From Odobenus rosmarus divergens (taxonomy: Eukaryota > Chordata > Mammalia > Carnivora > Odobenidae), in NCBI RefSeq assembly GCF_000321225.1, contig NW_004451648.1, positions 485,918 through 549,917 of the forward strand: a DNA stretch of 64,000 bases, read 5' to 3'. Below are positions 9,691-21,008 of this stretch, in pieces (positions within the stretch are counted from its first letter, which is position 1; every line of letters starts with the position of its first letter). A model generated the notes under the pieces. The model worked only from the letters and a program-made list of their open reading frames with translations, did not search any database and had not been told where the DNA came from. The position numbers and the translations under genes were made by a program.

Positions 9691-11330
9691 AACTTTAAAC
9701 TTCTCAGTTATTCTGAAAGAAACATTCTTTCCTCATGTCTAATTAAAATTGTCTAGATTGCCAATGGCCTGCTAACTGATTTGACTTAAAACAGCTACTA
9801 TTAATGAACACTGGATGAAACATAAAGAACAAAGAAGTGAGTCAATTTAAGGGATAGTGTCTCATGATGTGTAATAGTAATGAAGAAAATATCTGATTTT
9901 GGCTGGGTCTGTGGAGTTGCCCTCACCCTATCTAATGGTTTAGGATCCAAGCTGTGAAGCTGAAACCTGTATTTGGACTAGTGTAATGTTTCATAATACG
10001 TGAGTTTAATGGAAGCCAGGGATCAGCTTTGAGTTACTTGTCTTTAACTCATCAGGGTGTAAATGGGCTTCAAGGTAATTTTTAATCTATATGTAAATTA
10101 GCTATTTCTGTAACAGCCGTAGTATGAATTTGAGTGTGTGCAGAAAAGAGGGATTGGATGCAAGCAATATTTTGAAAATAATGTCAAGAAAGAGGCTGTA
10201 CAAGTGATATATGACATTTCAATGAATTTGAGTATAGGTTATATTAGGATGCTTTCAATGAAATTATTGTCATTGAAAATTTTCTGAGGCTGATAATACA
10301 TGAAGTAATATGTAGAACAGAGAATGAAAATAAGGTTTTATTGTTGGTTGTTAAACTGTGTTAAAGGTCACACAGTTTTCCGTTAGAGATCTTCCATTTG
10401 GCAGATTCTATATAAAAGTTGATTGAATTTTTACTGAATTCATTTTTTACTCAGATAGTAGAGTGACTTAAATTCAAACTCTTGTTTTCTGATACAAAAT
10501 AATATGCTTACCTATTATTTAAATCTAGGTTTATAAGTAAATATGCTGTCTTATATTTATACCTGTAGTGTGATGTGCTAAAAATCACAGAAAGCTCAGT
10601 TTTTCCTAATTTTAGTCAGAAGGAAAGCTGTATAAATATTTTATATCCTAAATCATCTAATCAATTCTTTTTAAAGGAACAGTGTAGCACAGGGAAATGT
10701 TCTGAAGGATATTAATAAAAATTACAAGCATTCAAAATTCATTCTGAAGTTCAGGGACTATTAGTCTCCAAAAGCAGTTGTCAATTACAAGGAACAGACT
10801 AGCAAGCACAGAAGGATACAGACTGGGTTATTATGGCTACCATTTTCTAGTCTCTAATAGTTTAGTTAAAAGGAAGGTGGGAAATTGTATTGGTGGTCGT
10901 CTATGCCAAAATTAATTGGTAACTTCAAAACAAAACCTAGGCCTCACCACCTGAATTCTTTTAGTTAATACTGGCTTTAATTCAGTATGCTTTGAATATA
11001 TTTTGGGGGGGGTAGTTAAATACATTTGCCAGTGATTTGAATCATTATCATTAGGCTTGATCTACATCTAAAATACCAAATCATTGTCATTAAGATCAAT
11101 GTTAAATCCCCTTAGGAACAAAGAACTTCTGTACTTTACCAACTTATTATTTTGATTGTCCAGGGATGTTAAGCGCCCTGGTTCTTTAAATATTAACTCA
11201 AAGAATTTTTAAAATTCTGACTTTATTTGTATTTATATAACCCCCTGGAGTTTAACTACTGTGCTGGATAGTTCTCACTGTGAAGTGACTCTCATGCAAT
11301 TGTATTCTTGCTGGGAAATGATTTTATTGC
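9691..11330. other. Unassigned, AT-rich
   Basis: About 1.6 kb with no SINE, recognisable LINE or protein-like frame. Confidence 0.5.
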
Positions 11331-11339
11331 ATAAGAAAA

Positions 11340-11660
11340 TGAATGAGCAGGGACCAGTGAGCTGTGTCTGCTGATGGACTATAATTTGCCAACTGTGATG
11401 TCAAAGCAGATTTGAGATTTGTGACAACAGTTGGTGATTGCACTGCTCTGCAGTTCCGTGGCAGCAATGAACCATGCCAGGCACAATCTCATTCCACGTT
11501 TTGCACATGTAGGTTTAGCTTACATAGTTATATGTGGAAAGCTTTCATAGGCACAGGGAATACTGGCTGGAATTATTGTTTTGGTACCGCATGTTTCATT
11601 ACCGATGGCGCTGAAATATATTTCTCCATTGTCTGGAAGGAACAGTTATACCCGGTTCTA
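11340..11660. other. Non-repetitive block, possible conserved element
   Basis: Complex sequence without repeat signatures, containing tgacaacagttggtgattgc and gtaccgcatgtttcattacc. The 87-codon frame at 11412 has no protein-like features. Conservation is a guess that only cross-species alignment can test. Confidence 0.2.
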
Positions 11661-12021
11661 TCAAAGAACAGATAGAAAGGGAATGTTCACAATGTCTATA
11701 TTAGAGGCTACATACTACCTGGCACAAATGATAGCTATTATTGTTACTAAACCCACCATCAAGGTTTTCTGATAGCATTGCCTTAAAAAATAAGACAGAT
11801 GTGTTATCTGTTAACTTATACACTACTTTTAAGTAGCCTGTCTTTCAGAGCTCAAAACAGTGGTGTAAACCAAGTTGATCTGGCTGCCTTCTGAAGAAAG
11901 AGGCACTTCTGCATAGGGTTCTCCTCACACTCACAAAATTCGGAAGATAGCCTGGTGGTTTTGGCAGCCACATTCTTTGAGAGAGTATTTGTGAGCCAGG
12001 TGCCCCAGGAAAAAATGGTGC

Positions 12022-12635
12022 TGATGGTAGGCAGACTTTTGGCCCCCGTGAACTTTGCCCTCTGATGGCATGCTGTGGTTATGTGACATGGCAAAAGGGA
12101 CTTTGTAGATGTAATTAAGATGAAGACTTTAACATAAAGAGGTTATCCTCAATTACCCAGGTGGGCTCAATCAAGTCACATGAGCCTTGAAAAGTAACGA
12201 ACGTTCTGGTGTCAGAGAGACAAAATCAGACAAATTTTAAGCATGACAGGGAGTCTACTGCCATAGCTGGAGAGGACCACATGGAGCGTGAGAAAGAATG
12301 TGGGCAGCTGTTAGGGGCAATAATCGTCTCCCCCTACCCCGTACCCCAGGCTTATAGCAGCAAAGAAATGGGAACCTTAGTCCTTCAACCAGAAGGAACT
12401 GAAATCAATCAACAATCTAAATGAACTTGGGTGCAGATTCTTTCCCAGCACCTTGAGCAAGGAATACAGCCCTACCAAGACTTTGATTTTGATATTGTGA
12501 GACCCCAAGGAGAGGACCCAGCCCAACCCACATAGACTTTTGATCTTTAGAGACTGTGAGAAGATATATTTGTACTGTTTTAAGCCACCAAGTTTGTGAT
12601 AGTTTGTTAGAGCATCATCAGGAAACAAATAGTAT
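12022..12635 (+). mobile_element. MLT1-like (ERVL-MaLR) LTR
   Basis: Plus-strand order: tgatggtaggcagacttttggc, 'catggcaaaagggactttgta', 'caggtgggctcaatcaagtcac', 'gaatgtgggcagctg', and the end 'gttttaagccaccaagtttgtg' followed by 'ggaaacaaatagt'. This is the typical 5' to 3' order of an old MaLR LTR as I remember it. No internal retroviral region flanks it. Confidence 0.65.
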
Positions 12636-12639
12636 TCCA

Positions 12640-13075
12640 TTTGTTAGACATCCCCAGATATAGTTCTGGTATTCCCACTGGTCAGATTCTGTCTACATCC
12701 CTGTCTTATATTCCTCACCATTTAAGTTAATTCTCTTATGACTATGATGTGTGTACCATCCTACAACACATTATAACATCTATTAGCATCCTGTAACTTC
12801 TATGAGATATATAAGATTACTATAACATCCTGTGATAACCTATAACTTCTATGATGTACACAAAATGCATCTACAAGGGTAGGATGCATGGCTGGGGAAG
12901 TTACTCATCTGATCTAAGTAAGCTGTATCTCTGGGAATGACTGAATTATATCAATATGTTTTAAAAATATGCTATCTCCCTCCCACCGTCATACTTTCTG
13001 CTGACAGTCTCTTCCTGCTAAGCAATTGATTTTTGGTAGCCTGCAATTTAGATTTAGTAGACTGAAATTTATCAT
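12640..13075. other. No recognised feature
   Basis: Contains an irregular reiteration of 'ataacatcctgt/cttctatgag' units (12770-12860) but no clean tandem period. Confidence 0.4.
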
Positions 13076-13079
13076 ATGA

Positions 13080-13440
13080 GACCATAATGTTAGGCTACTT
13101 TAAGGTTGTCATTAACAAACTCCAACACTACTTGCTCATAGAGAATTGCCTCTCTTTGGTCCACTTTAGCTCAGAGAGCAAATTAACTCATTTGTTTACT
13201 CAGAAATTTGCTTCTGGAGTTAGATGGGAAGGATATGAGTTTACAGCTGAGTTAACTACGGCTAGGAGAGCCCTTTCCATTAATTGCTGGCTATTGCAAG
13301 AAGCGTGTGATGTCCATTATTTCTGTTTCCTTTGCCGATTTGTGAAAACACCCGGAGGTTTAATAAGTGAATGTGCCTTTGCATCCTGAAACAAATAAGC
13401 AGGGCAGCCAATTAAGGATACATGCACATAAATAAAAATT
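13080..13440. other. Non-repetitive block, possible conserved element
   Basis: Free of known repeats, with TAAT-core motifs (ccattaattgctgg near 13276, cagccaattaagg near 13406) and several CpGs in an AT-rich setting. It ends near an A14 run at 13461. A regulatory role is inferred from composition only. Confidence 0.2.
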
Positions 13441-13559
13441 ATTTTCCACATTTGTGCCTGCAAAAAAAAAAAAAAAGGCTTAGATGGCATTTGTAAAATT
13501 TTCCTCAAAGTGGTTAGTGTTGGGAGGTTCACTGGAATTAGGAAGGGCATTTCCTCATC

Positions 13560-13710
13560 TGTGGAGTCACAGAGCTGTGTGTGAATCCCAATTCCATCAC
13601 TTACTGGTGTGTGATGTTGATTGAGTTACCTAGCCTCTCCAACCTCTTCACCATGGTGATAAGGACCTATCTCTTGAATCTGTAAAGTACGTGACACAGT
13701 TCTCCCAAAT
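13560..13710 (+). mobile_element. MIR SINE fragment
   Basis: Contains 'cccaattccatcacttactgg', 'gagttacctagcctctcc' and 'tctgtaaagtac', in the order of the MIR core on the plus strand. Diverged. Confidence 0.6.
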
Positions 13711-13930
13711 ACCATTCATGGTGGTGCTTTCACCAAGACAGTCTGTGGTCAACACCTTTTCTTTGATAGTTCTCCACACGTAGCACATTTTATGTGAAAC
13801 ATTAAGCTAATAGGAATGTCAGAGATGAGGACTGGATGTATATGGAAGCTATCCTATGTAGGTTCTTGGAACAATTAATGTAGAAATGTCACTGATATTT
13901 GCCCCCTAGAGCCAAATTATTTTGAGAAGT
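13711..13930. other. No recognised feature
   Basis: Spacer between MIR and SINE. Confidence 0.5.
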
Positions 13931-14106
13931 ATTTATGTATTTATTTATTTTAGAGGGAGAGACACGAGTATGGGGGGAGGAGAGGAAGGGGGATAGAGAG
14001 TATCCCAAGCAGGCTCTGCACCCGGCTCATCTCACAACCCTGAGATCATGACCTGAGCTGAAATCAAGAGTCAGACGCCCAACCGACTGAGCCACCCAGG
14101 CACTCT
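13931..14106 (-). mobile_element. Older carnivore SINE (SINEC)
   Basis: Minus-strand copy of the older body type: 'cccaagcaggctctgcac', 'ctcacaaccctgagatcatg', 'tgaaatcaagagtcagacgc', 'gagccacccaggcac'. The GA tract is short. TSD is unclear. Confidence 0.9.
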
Positions 14107-14729
14107 GAAAAGTCTTTAAATATAATTTTTAAAATGTTTTGTTTCTCAGGTACTATCTGTGGTATGTTAATATCATGTCTTTCAAGTCAAATCTCAAACT
14201 TGAATCTGAAGTTATTTCTTGAGCATCTGAGAATAGAAATTGAACTTCCATATGCTGTGTTTATGATGGTAGTAGGGCATGTCAAGATAGGTCTGAACAG
14301 AAAAAAATTTAACATTTTCTGAGGATCTCAGAGAGAGAACTATCTTTTTAAATAGAGTACTGATATTTTTCCTTTGCTAGAAACTTACATTGCAAAAAAA
14401 CATTCTGTTTGTTAAAACCTACCTTCTTTTTCTGCTTAGATAGGTATCTGTCCTGCCAGAGGCAAGTTGGAAATTTGTTATCTCAGTAGAGGACATTATA
14501 CTGATCACTTTAGGCAAAGAGTTTCATTGTCGTCTAAACAATAGTTTGTCATATAAAAAAGCATATTATTTTCTTTTTAAAAATAACTTAAAATATGAAT
14601 AATCTTAGGTGAGTTTATTTTAGCTGGCAGAGAAGGCATGTTAAACTGTTTGCAACAAATAAAAGACATTTTTTATAGAAGGTGGGGAAACTTACCATCT
14701 CAGAAGTATTGAATTTAGAGTCAAAAGTC
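14107..14729. other. No recognised feature
   Basis: AT-rich; nothing assignable. Confidence 0.5.
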
Positions 14730-14987
14730 ATGAAAACCCAGAATTCACCCTAAGTCCCCTGTCTGTCTCACTCCAAACACTCAGTGTCATAAGTTGTGCA
14801 CCTTCTTCCTCTTTCCCATCTGTTCAGTCCTATCTCCTCCCTCCCACCCCCCACTTGTCATCTTTCTTCACACCTCCATTTTCTCTTGCCCTAGACCTTG
14901 CCAAGTCTTCTAACTGGTCTCCCTTTCTCCCTTTTCCCATCATTGCTCCTCCCCTGCCTCCCACCACAATTCATCTCTACAGGTGTG

Positions 14988-15073
14988 TTTTTTTTTTTTT
15001 TTTTTTTTTTGAGAGAGACCACATGTGAGCAAGTGGCGGTGGGGGTAGGGGATGGGCAGAGGGAGAGAGAATC
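14988..15073 (-). mobile_element. Partial carnivore SINE
   Basis: Only the 3' part of a minus-strand copy: T23, gagagagaccac, GA/GT-rich tract, ending gggagagagaatct. It stops where the next SINE's poly-T begins, and its 5' half is absent. Confidence 0.8.
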
Positions 15074-15250
15074 TTTTTTTTTTCTTTTTTAAAGATTTAT
15101 ATATTTTAAAGAGAGAGAGAGAAAGCAGAGGGAGAGAGAGTCCTAAGCAGACTCCATGCTAATTGTGGAACCCGACTCAGGGCTCTGTCTCATGACCCTG
15201 AGATCACAACCTGGGCCAAAATCAAGAGTCAGTCGCTTTGCCATGCCAGG
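15074..15250 (-). mobile_element. Older carnivore SINE, head degraded
   Basis: Poly-T, 'aaagatttatatattttaaagag', 'cctaagcagactccatgct', 'ctcatgaccctgagatcac', 'aaaatcaagagtcagtcgc'. The head box has decayed to 'gccatgccagg'. It abuts the partial copy at 14988. Confidence 0.85.
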
Positions 15251-15719
15251 AGCTCATGATCTGGCCTTTGGCCATTTCTATGTTTTTAACCCTACCATCA
15301 AACCCCCCACCACCTCCATGCCAGAAGTAGCTTGCTATTTTAAGCATCTACCAGGCTGTTTAATTCTCTGTATCTTTGCTCACCCTGCTTTGATGATCCC
15401 TTTCCACTCCCATTTTCCTTATAAACATTCATCTTCTAGACTGAGCTCAATGCTAACTCTCTGATTCTCTTTGCCTAAACCACATGAAACTGACTACTCC
15501 CCTCCTCAAGTCTTCTCTATATTTTGTAGAGACTTCTGGACATAGCGCCAGTCATATTTTATTGCATTTGTTCACACGGCCATTTCCCACTTCCAGACTT
15601 AATCTAAATGCGATTAAAGCTGTATCTTATCTACCCAGTAGTAATGTGCTTGGCATCTAGCATACACTTGTCACATATCTGTGGAAAGAAGAAAAGAATG
15701 GAAAGACCCGGGATGGAGC

Positions 15720-15816
15720 CATATGCTTGCCAGGTCTATGAATTCAGATAAGACACATAACCTCTCTGACCTTAATTTTACTCACTTGTAAAATGACCAT
15801 AACATTGTCAACTCTT
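15720..15816 (+). mobile_element. MIR fragment
   Basis: 'acataacctctctgaccttaa' and 'tcacttgtaaaatgaccata' are MIR core blocks. It is cut at 15817 by the next SINE's TSD. Confidence 0.6.
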
Positions 15817-15829
15817 TCCATTGCATTTA

Positions 15830-16041
15830 TTTATTTTTAGATTTTATTTATTTATTTGAGAGAGAGAGTGCGAGCCCGGGGAGAAGCACAGGGTAAGGGA
15901 GAGGTGGGGGGAAAGAATCTCAAGCAGACTCCACACGGAGCGAGGACCCCGAACTGGGCCGATCTCATGATCCTGAGGTCATGACCCCTAAGCCAAAACC
16001 AAGAGTCAGATGTTTAACCAACTGCGCCACCCAGGCACCCC
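15830..16041 (-). mobile_element. Older carnivore SINE (SINEC)
   Basis: Minus-strand copy with 'atctcaagcagactccacac' and 'caactgcgccacccaggcacc'. Perfect 13-bp TSD tccattgcattta (15817-15829 and 16042-16054). Confidence 0.96.
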
Positions 16042-16179
16042 TCCATTGCATTTAGAAGAAAACCAATCGTACATAACCTCTAAGCGCCAGCCCTATATAC
16101 CATCTGCTATCTGCTTTCCTCTGGGACTTCATTTCAGGTCTCTAGCCGCCTCTGTTCCCAATTTTCCAGAGGAATTTGC

Positions 16180-16850
16180 CTTCTGATAGTTCACAGAATG
16201 TGCCAAACTGTTTTCTCACTCTTCCCAGCCCCCTTGCACATATCACCTTTGCACTTGCTGATTCCTCTGAATGGGAGGCGCCACCCCAAACTTTACAGGG
16301 CTGCCTGTTTCTCATCAAACATCACCTCAGAGAGGCCTTGACTAATCCCCTCTCTAAAGTAGGTCTCTCCATGTTATGCTTGCTTATATTTTTTATTTTC
16401 TAGTATTCTTTTTAAAATTTATTTATTTATTTATAAAGATTTTATTTATTTGAGAGAGAGAGAGAGAGAGACCACAAATGGGGGGTGAGAGGTAGAGGGA
16501 GAGGGAGAAGCAGACTTCCCACTGAGCAGGGAGCCTGACATGGGGCTCCATCCCAGGACCCTGAGATCATGACCTCAGCCGAAGGCAGGTGCTTAACCGA
16601 CTGAGCCACCCAGGTGCCCCTCTTTTTTTAAAAAAATAACTCCATAGTTTGTACTATAATATATAAAATATACATTTGTACTAAATATATATTTAGTTTT
16701 CTGTTTTGTTTTATTTTTTGCTCGTATTCCCCACTGTAATGTCAACTCTAGCTGAGCGGGCAAAGAGAACATTGGCCCTATTTACTGTTTCATTCATAGA
16801 GCCTGACACATAGCAGGCACTTCATAAATATTTGTTGATGTTATGGAACT
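16180..16850 (+). mobile_element. L2 LINE remnant, split by a SINE
   Basis: 'ccccttgcacatatcacctttg', 'aaacatcacctcagagaggcc' and, beyond the SINE, the tail 'gcctgacacatagcaggcac' then 'ttcataaatatttgttga' are L2 3' blocks in plus order. Interrupted at 16418-16620. Confidence 0.75.
16418..16620 (-). mobile_element. Carnivore SINE (SINEC)
   Basis: Full-length minus-strand copy with a (GA)9 run at 16453-16470. It interrupts the L2. TSD approximately tctttttaaaa (16407-16417) against tctttttttaaa (from 16621). Confidence 0.95.
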
Positions 16851-17424
16851 AATCTCTAAGGTTGATTTTGAAGACCAGGTACAGTATGTGAGTGACATTT
16901 ATAAACCAAAAGCACTACACAAATGCGAAGCAACGTTATTATCATAACCGGGGCAGGCATAGAGAAACAGGGAAAGCGTGTGCCAACTTCCATTTTCTCA
17001 GGAAATGAACATACAGCTTGACAACAGGTAATTACTCATTTTCCCAGTGTGAAACCGCAGTCTTACCAGCCAGCAAGAGGGAACTTTTTCATGACAATGG
17101 GAGGTATTATTTCTTCACGTTGTCTGCGCTGACTAGAATCCTGGTGATCGAGAAGTTGTGTTTGTACTTTCAGTGAAGGAGGAAGGTGGTATGTGGGCTC
17201 TGGGACCCAGGGTCAAGGCAGAGGAAATATCTCCTCATATATGGCTCTTCCCTCTACTCGATCTACTTTTAGCATGAAAAGACTTCAATCTGGGCAATTA
17301 ATTAAAATAGGGTATATCTCAGGCAGGTAAAACACCAGTGCAGGATTGGTATTGGGTGACCAGAAGAGGAGAGATGTACCATGATTTTCTGCATGGTTTT
17401 TCCCAGCAACATACCTTTTGTTTA
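16851..17424. other. No recognised feature
   Basis: No repeat or protein-like frame identified. Confidence 0.5.
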
Positions 17425-17578
17425 TCTGATTTCCCCTCTCCGTATCCGTTTGCTTATCTGTAGAATGGGGATGATAATACTTATTTGATAAGGCTGTTGT
17501 GAAAGATAAATATGTAAAGAGTTTGGAATAGTGTCTAGCATGTAGTAAGCTCTTAATAAATGCTATTTTTATTGTCAA
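17425..17578 (+). mobile_element. MIR fragment
   Basis: 'cttatctgtagaatggggatg', 'ataaggctgttgtgaaagat', 'agtgtctagcatgtagtaag' and 'aataaatgctatttttatt' give the MIR core and 3' end in plus order. Confidence 0.85.
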
Positions 17579-17944
17579 CAGCCCATCATTTCTTATAAAC
17601 ATGGATCAGGTTGACAGGACTCAGTTTTTCCCACCTAGGCAGAGTAGGAAGAATAAGGTAGATTCTCAGCATGTCACTTAACAGCCAAACACACATTAGC
17701 CCCAGGATATGACCAGGACTCAGACTTTTCAGGGTGCTCCTGTTTATCAGATCAAAACCATCTTTCCCTGGTCCTTCTCCCTCATAGCTGTTATATCAGA
17801 AGCAGGAAGGTGATACATCTTTGGTTTACTTTCCCTAAGACTCAGAGAGCTCTAATAATAATTAACTCACTATTTTATATGACATAGAAGTACAGTTTAA
17901 TAAATCATAATATTCTTCTGATTAGACTGTGTTAATCAGTTTAC
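17579..17944. other. No recognised feature
   Basis: Spacer with no assignable element. Confidence 0.5.
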
Positions 17945-18006
17945 AGTTATTTTTTATTTTTAATTTTAGACTTCAGAAAAGTTGCAAAAATAGTACAGAT
18001 ACTTCT

Positions 18007-18204
18007 TTTTTTTTTTTTTAAAGATTTTATTTTTTTATTTGACAGAGATATAGCAAGAGAGGGAACACAAGCAGGGGGAGTGGGAGAGGGAGAAGCAGGC
18101 TTCCCGCTGAGCAGGGAGCCCGATGCAGGGCTCGATCCCAGGACCCTGGGACCATGACCTAAGCCGAAGGCAGATGCTTAACGACTGAGCCCCCCAGGCG
18201 CCCC
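18007..18204 (-). mobile_element. Carnivore SINE (SINEC)
   Basis: Full-length minus-strand copy. TSD agtacagatacttct (17992-18006) / agtacagatatttct (18205-18219), one mismatch. The duplicated target is L1-type sequence. Confidence 0.97.
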
Positions 18205-19070
18205 AGTACAGATATTTCTTATAGGCTCTTCACCCAGCTTCCCTTAAGACTGCTGTCTCACATTATCAATGTATAGTGATCCAAACTGAGAAAGTTACCT
18301 TGGCACAATACTATTAACCCAAGTACAGACTTTATTTTGATTTTCACAATTTTCCCACTCATGACCTTTTTCTGTTCTAGGATTGTGTCCAAGGTCCCAC
18401 ATTGCATATAGTTGTCGTGTCTCCTTAGTCTCTTCTACTCTGCAACTGTTTTTCTGTCTTTCCCTTGTCTTTCATGACACTTTTGGAGAGTTCTGGTCAG
18501 CTGTCATCTTGATTTGGTTTTATCTGGTGTTTTCCCACGACGAGATTGGGGTTATACATTATTGAGAAGAATAACACCATGATGAGCCCTTCTCAGTGTA
18601 AGATGTCCTATTATGGGTGGTGTGAACTTTGATTGCTTGCTTGGTTCAGGTGGTGGCTGCCAGGTGTCTCAACTGTTATTATTTTCCTCTTTGCAATCAG
18701 TTGATATCTTGGGGAGAGATACTTTGAGACTATGCAAATGACTTGTTTCTTCTCAAACTTTCATCCACTAGTTTTAGCATTCATCTGTGGATCTTGCTTG
18801 CAACAATTTCTGGTGTTTTAAGAGTGATTTTCTATTCCCTCATTTCCCCCCACATTTATTAATTGGAATTCATTTGAAGAAAGAGCTTTCTTTTCTCCAT
18901 TTACTGATTTATTCAATTATTTACATCAGTATAGATGCATGTATATTAACTTGCTTTATTTTATGGGTTATAATGTGATGCTATCACTTTTTTGTTGCTC
19001 AAATTGTTCTACTTTTGGCCATTGTGAGCTCTTTCAGATTGGGTCCTGTGGCCTTTCCACATTCTCCCTT

Positions 19071-19403
19071 TTTTTTTAAAGTTTTTTTTAAGTTTGTTTA
19101 TTTATTAAAGATTTTATATATTTATTTGACAGAGAGAGACACAGCGAGAGAGGGAACACAAGCAGGGGGAGTGGGAGAGGGAGAAGCAGGCTTCCCGCGG
19201 AACAGGGAGCCCAGTGTGGGGCTCTATCCCAGGACCCTGGGACCATGACCTGAGCCGAAGGCAGATGCTTAACTGACTGAGCCATCCAGGCATCCCTATT
19301 TATTTATTTTTTAAAGTAATCTCTACATCCAACGTGGGCTTGAACTCAGGACCTCAAGATCAAGAGTTGCACACTCTTCCCACTGACCCAGCCAGGCGCT
19401 TCC
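19071..19403 (-). mobile_element. Old carnivore tRNA-SINE, host of a nested SINE
   Basis: The two halves are 19071-19105 (poly-T, 'aaagtttttttaagtttgttta') and 19297-19403 ('ttaaagtaatctctacatcc', 'cttgaactcaggacctcaag', 'atcaagagttgcacactctt', 'gacccagccaggcgc'). The body differs from the younger copies and resembles an old SINE variant. Interrupted by 19106-19296. Confidence 0.8.
19106..19296 (-). mobile_element. Carnivore SINE (SINEC), nested
   Basis: A complete younger copy from aaagattttatatatttatttg to the head gccatccaggcatccc, lying inside the older SINE. The flanking 'tatttatt' repeats on both sides are a plausible TSD but are confounded by the host's own ATTT repeats. Confidence 0.95.
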
Positions 19404-19690
19404 CTCCTATTCTTTTTTTGAGCACTTATACATTTTAGAATTTTAAGATGCTCCAGACTCATCTTGTGTTTTCCCTGCCTCAGGCTTGGAATCAACCACT
19501 TCTTCAAAGAAATCCTTTGGTTCTTTTTATTGGAGAATGGCTTTTAGAAACAAAGATCTGAGCAGTAGGTGGGCTCATTGCTACAGGGGTGTCATTGTTC
19601 TTCCTTCTTTCCTTATCTGTAACTTCTTTCCTGAGCACGAGAAACTTGGTCCTTATTATCTATAGTATGTTTACTTATTTTGTTTAACCC

Positions 19691-20785
19691 TAGTAAAAGG
19701 TCAGGGGGTTTCAGAATTGCTATCCCATATCCCCATGAGAAACAAATTTACTGAATACAGTATGAGTTCAAATTTTTTAAAAATTCATAATACATTCTGT
19801 GCTAAATTGTACTCACTATCCGCATGGTAATCATTATGATTTTTTCCAAGGAAGGACAACCTTTATAAAAAGTATTGTCATATGCAAACGAGAAGGTGCT
19901 TCACCTACTTCATTTCATTTCCTAAAAACTTCAGAAAATTATTTTTATCTAGTAAGTACTGTTTGGAAGTTAAGGTTGGAAACACTGTGTTTAATGCGTA
20001 GTTTATAGTATATGTTCATGCTTTACTGTTTTGGGAAGTATATAGTTCTAAATAAAAAGTAAAAGATGCCACATAATTCCTTTAGTTTTTTTTTAAGTCA
20101 GGCATAATAACATTCTTTGCAGAATATGAAGATAGAAATCTGTTCTGGGGAGTCATGACAACTGTCCTTGAGATTCAGGGGCTCAGATGAATAGACTAGG
20201 TAAAGTAATAGCTCTTACAGAATGACGTGTGAATAAAGCAATCCCCGTTTGTGGATGGCATGCACATGGGTGAATGAACGCACACATATGTATAGGCATA
20301 TGTGTGTGCATGTGCACGTATGTGTGGGCACACATATAGTCCAGGCCAGTGGCTCGTTTTCCAAATCAGTTTCCTCATCCAGTTATGTTCTTGATATGTG
20401 CTTTCTGTCTGAAACATCTGAGCATTGTGAGGAAGGAACCTTGTGAATGTGTGTGTGTGAATGTGAACCTTGAGAATTCCAAAATATTTTGCAGTTGTGT
20501 TCAAAAACAGCTTACCTGTTACCCAAGATAATATTATTTTTACCTTATAGTCACATCTTAGATGATGATAGTAAGTGATATTTCCAGTTTGATCCTTTTA
20601 CTTATCACCCTTGGCTCTGAATAACTTTTGTCTATTTCAGATTAGTTTCTAAAGGATAAAAAATTTCCATCCCTTACAGAATGAAACTTTGAGGATGTTA
20701 AGAATATGTTCCAAGGATGACAGTAACCCCAAAGAGGACTCCCCCACCCCAGATGTCTCTTCTCCCCCAAGACAAGATGTGAAAC
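19691..20785. other. Unassigned, with a purine/pyrimidine alternating tract
   Basis: Mostly AT-rich. Positions 20278-20340 are an imperfect CA/TG/TA alternation (cacacatatgtataggcata ...), followed by a short (GT)n at 20445-20458. The frames here translate these tracts and are not genes. Confidence 0.5.
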
Positions 20786-20799
20786 AATTGCAACATTGT

Positions 20800-20994
20800 G
20801 TTTTTTTAAAGATTTTATTTATTTATTTATTTGACACAGAAAGAGAGAGAACACAAGTAGGCAGAGCAGTAGAGAGGGAGAAATACGCTCCCTGCTGAGC
20901 AGAGAGCATGATGCAGGGCTCGATCCCAGGGCCCTGAGATCATGACCTGAGCTGAAGGCAGATGCTTAACTAAATGAGCCACCCAGGCACCTAA
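20800..20994 (-). mobile_element. Carnivore SINE (SINEC)
   Basis: Full-length minus-strand copy with a slightly decayed head (atgagccacccaggcacc). TSD aattgcaacattgt (20786-20799) / aattgcagcattgt (20995-21008), one mismatch. Confidence 0.96.
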
Positions 20995-21008
20995 AATTGC
21001 AGCATTGT

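Larger units (their letters stand above)
14730..15690 (+). mobile_element. L2 LINE remnant, split by SINEs
   Basis: Outside 14988-15250, pyrimidine-rich blocks such as 'ttgccaagtcttctaactggtc', 'ctttgctcaccctgctttga' and the tail 'agtaatgtgcttggcatctag' follow plus-strand L2 order. No frame survives. Confidence 0.5.
17945..19690. mobile_element. Ancient L1-type LINE remnant, second copy
   Basis: Same repeat as at 285-2740 and better preserved: 'gttgcaaaaatagtacaga', 'ttcacccagcttcccttaag', 'cccacattgcatatagttgtc', gagagatactttgagactat (18714-18733), 'aattgttctacttttggcc', 'ttattggagaatggctttta'. It is interrupted by SINEs at 18007-18204 and 19071-19403. A perfect octamer ATGCAAAT (18732-18739) sits inside. 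Old L1M 5'- or 3'-terminal region; orientation unresolved. Confidence 0.65.
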
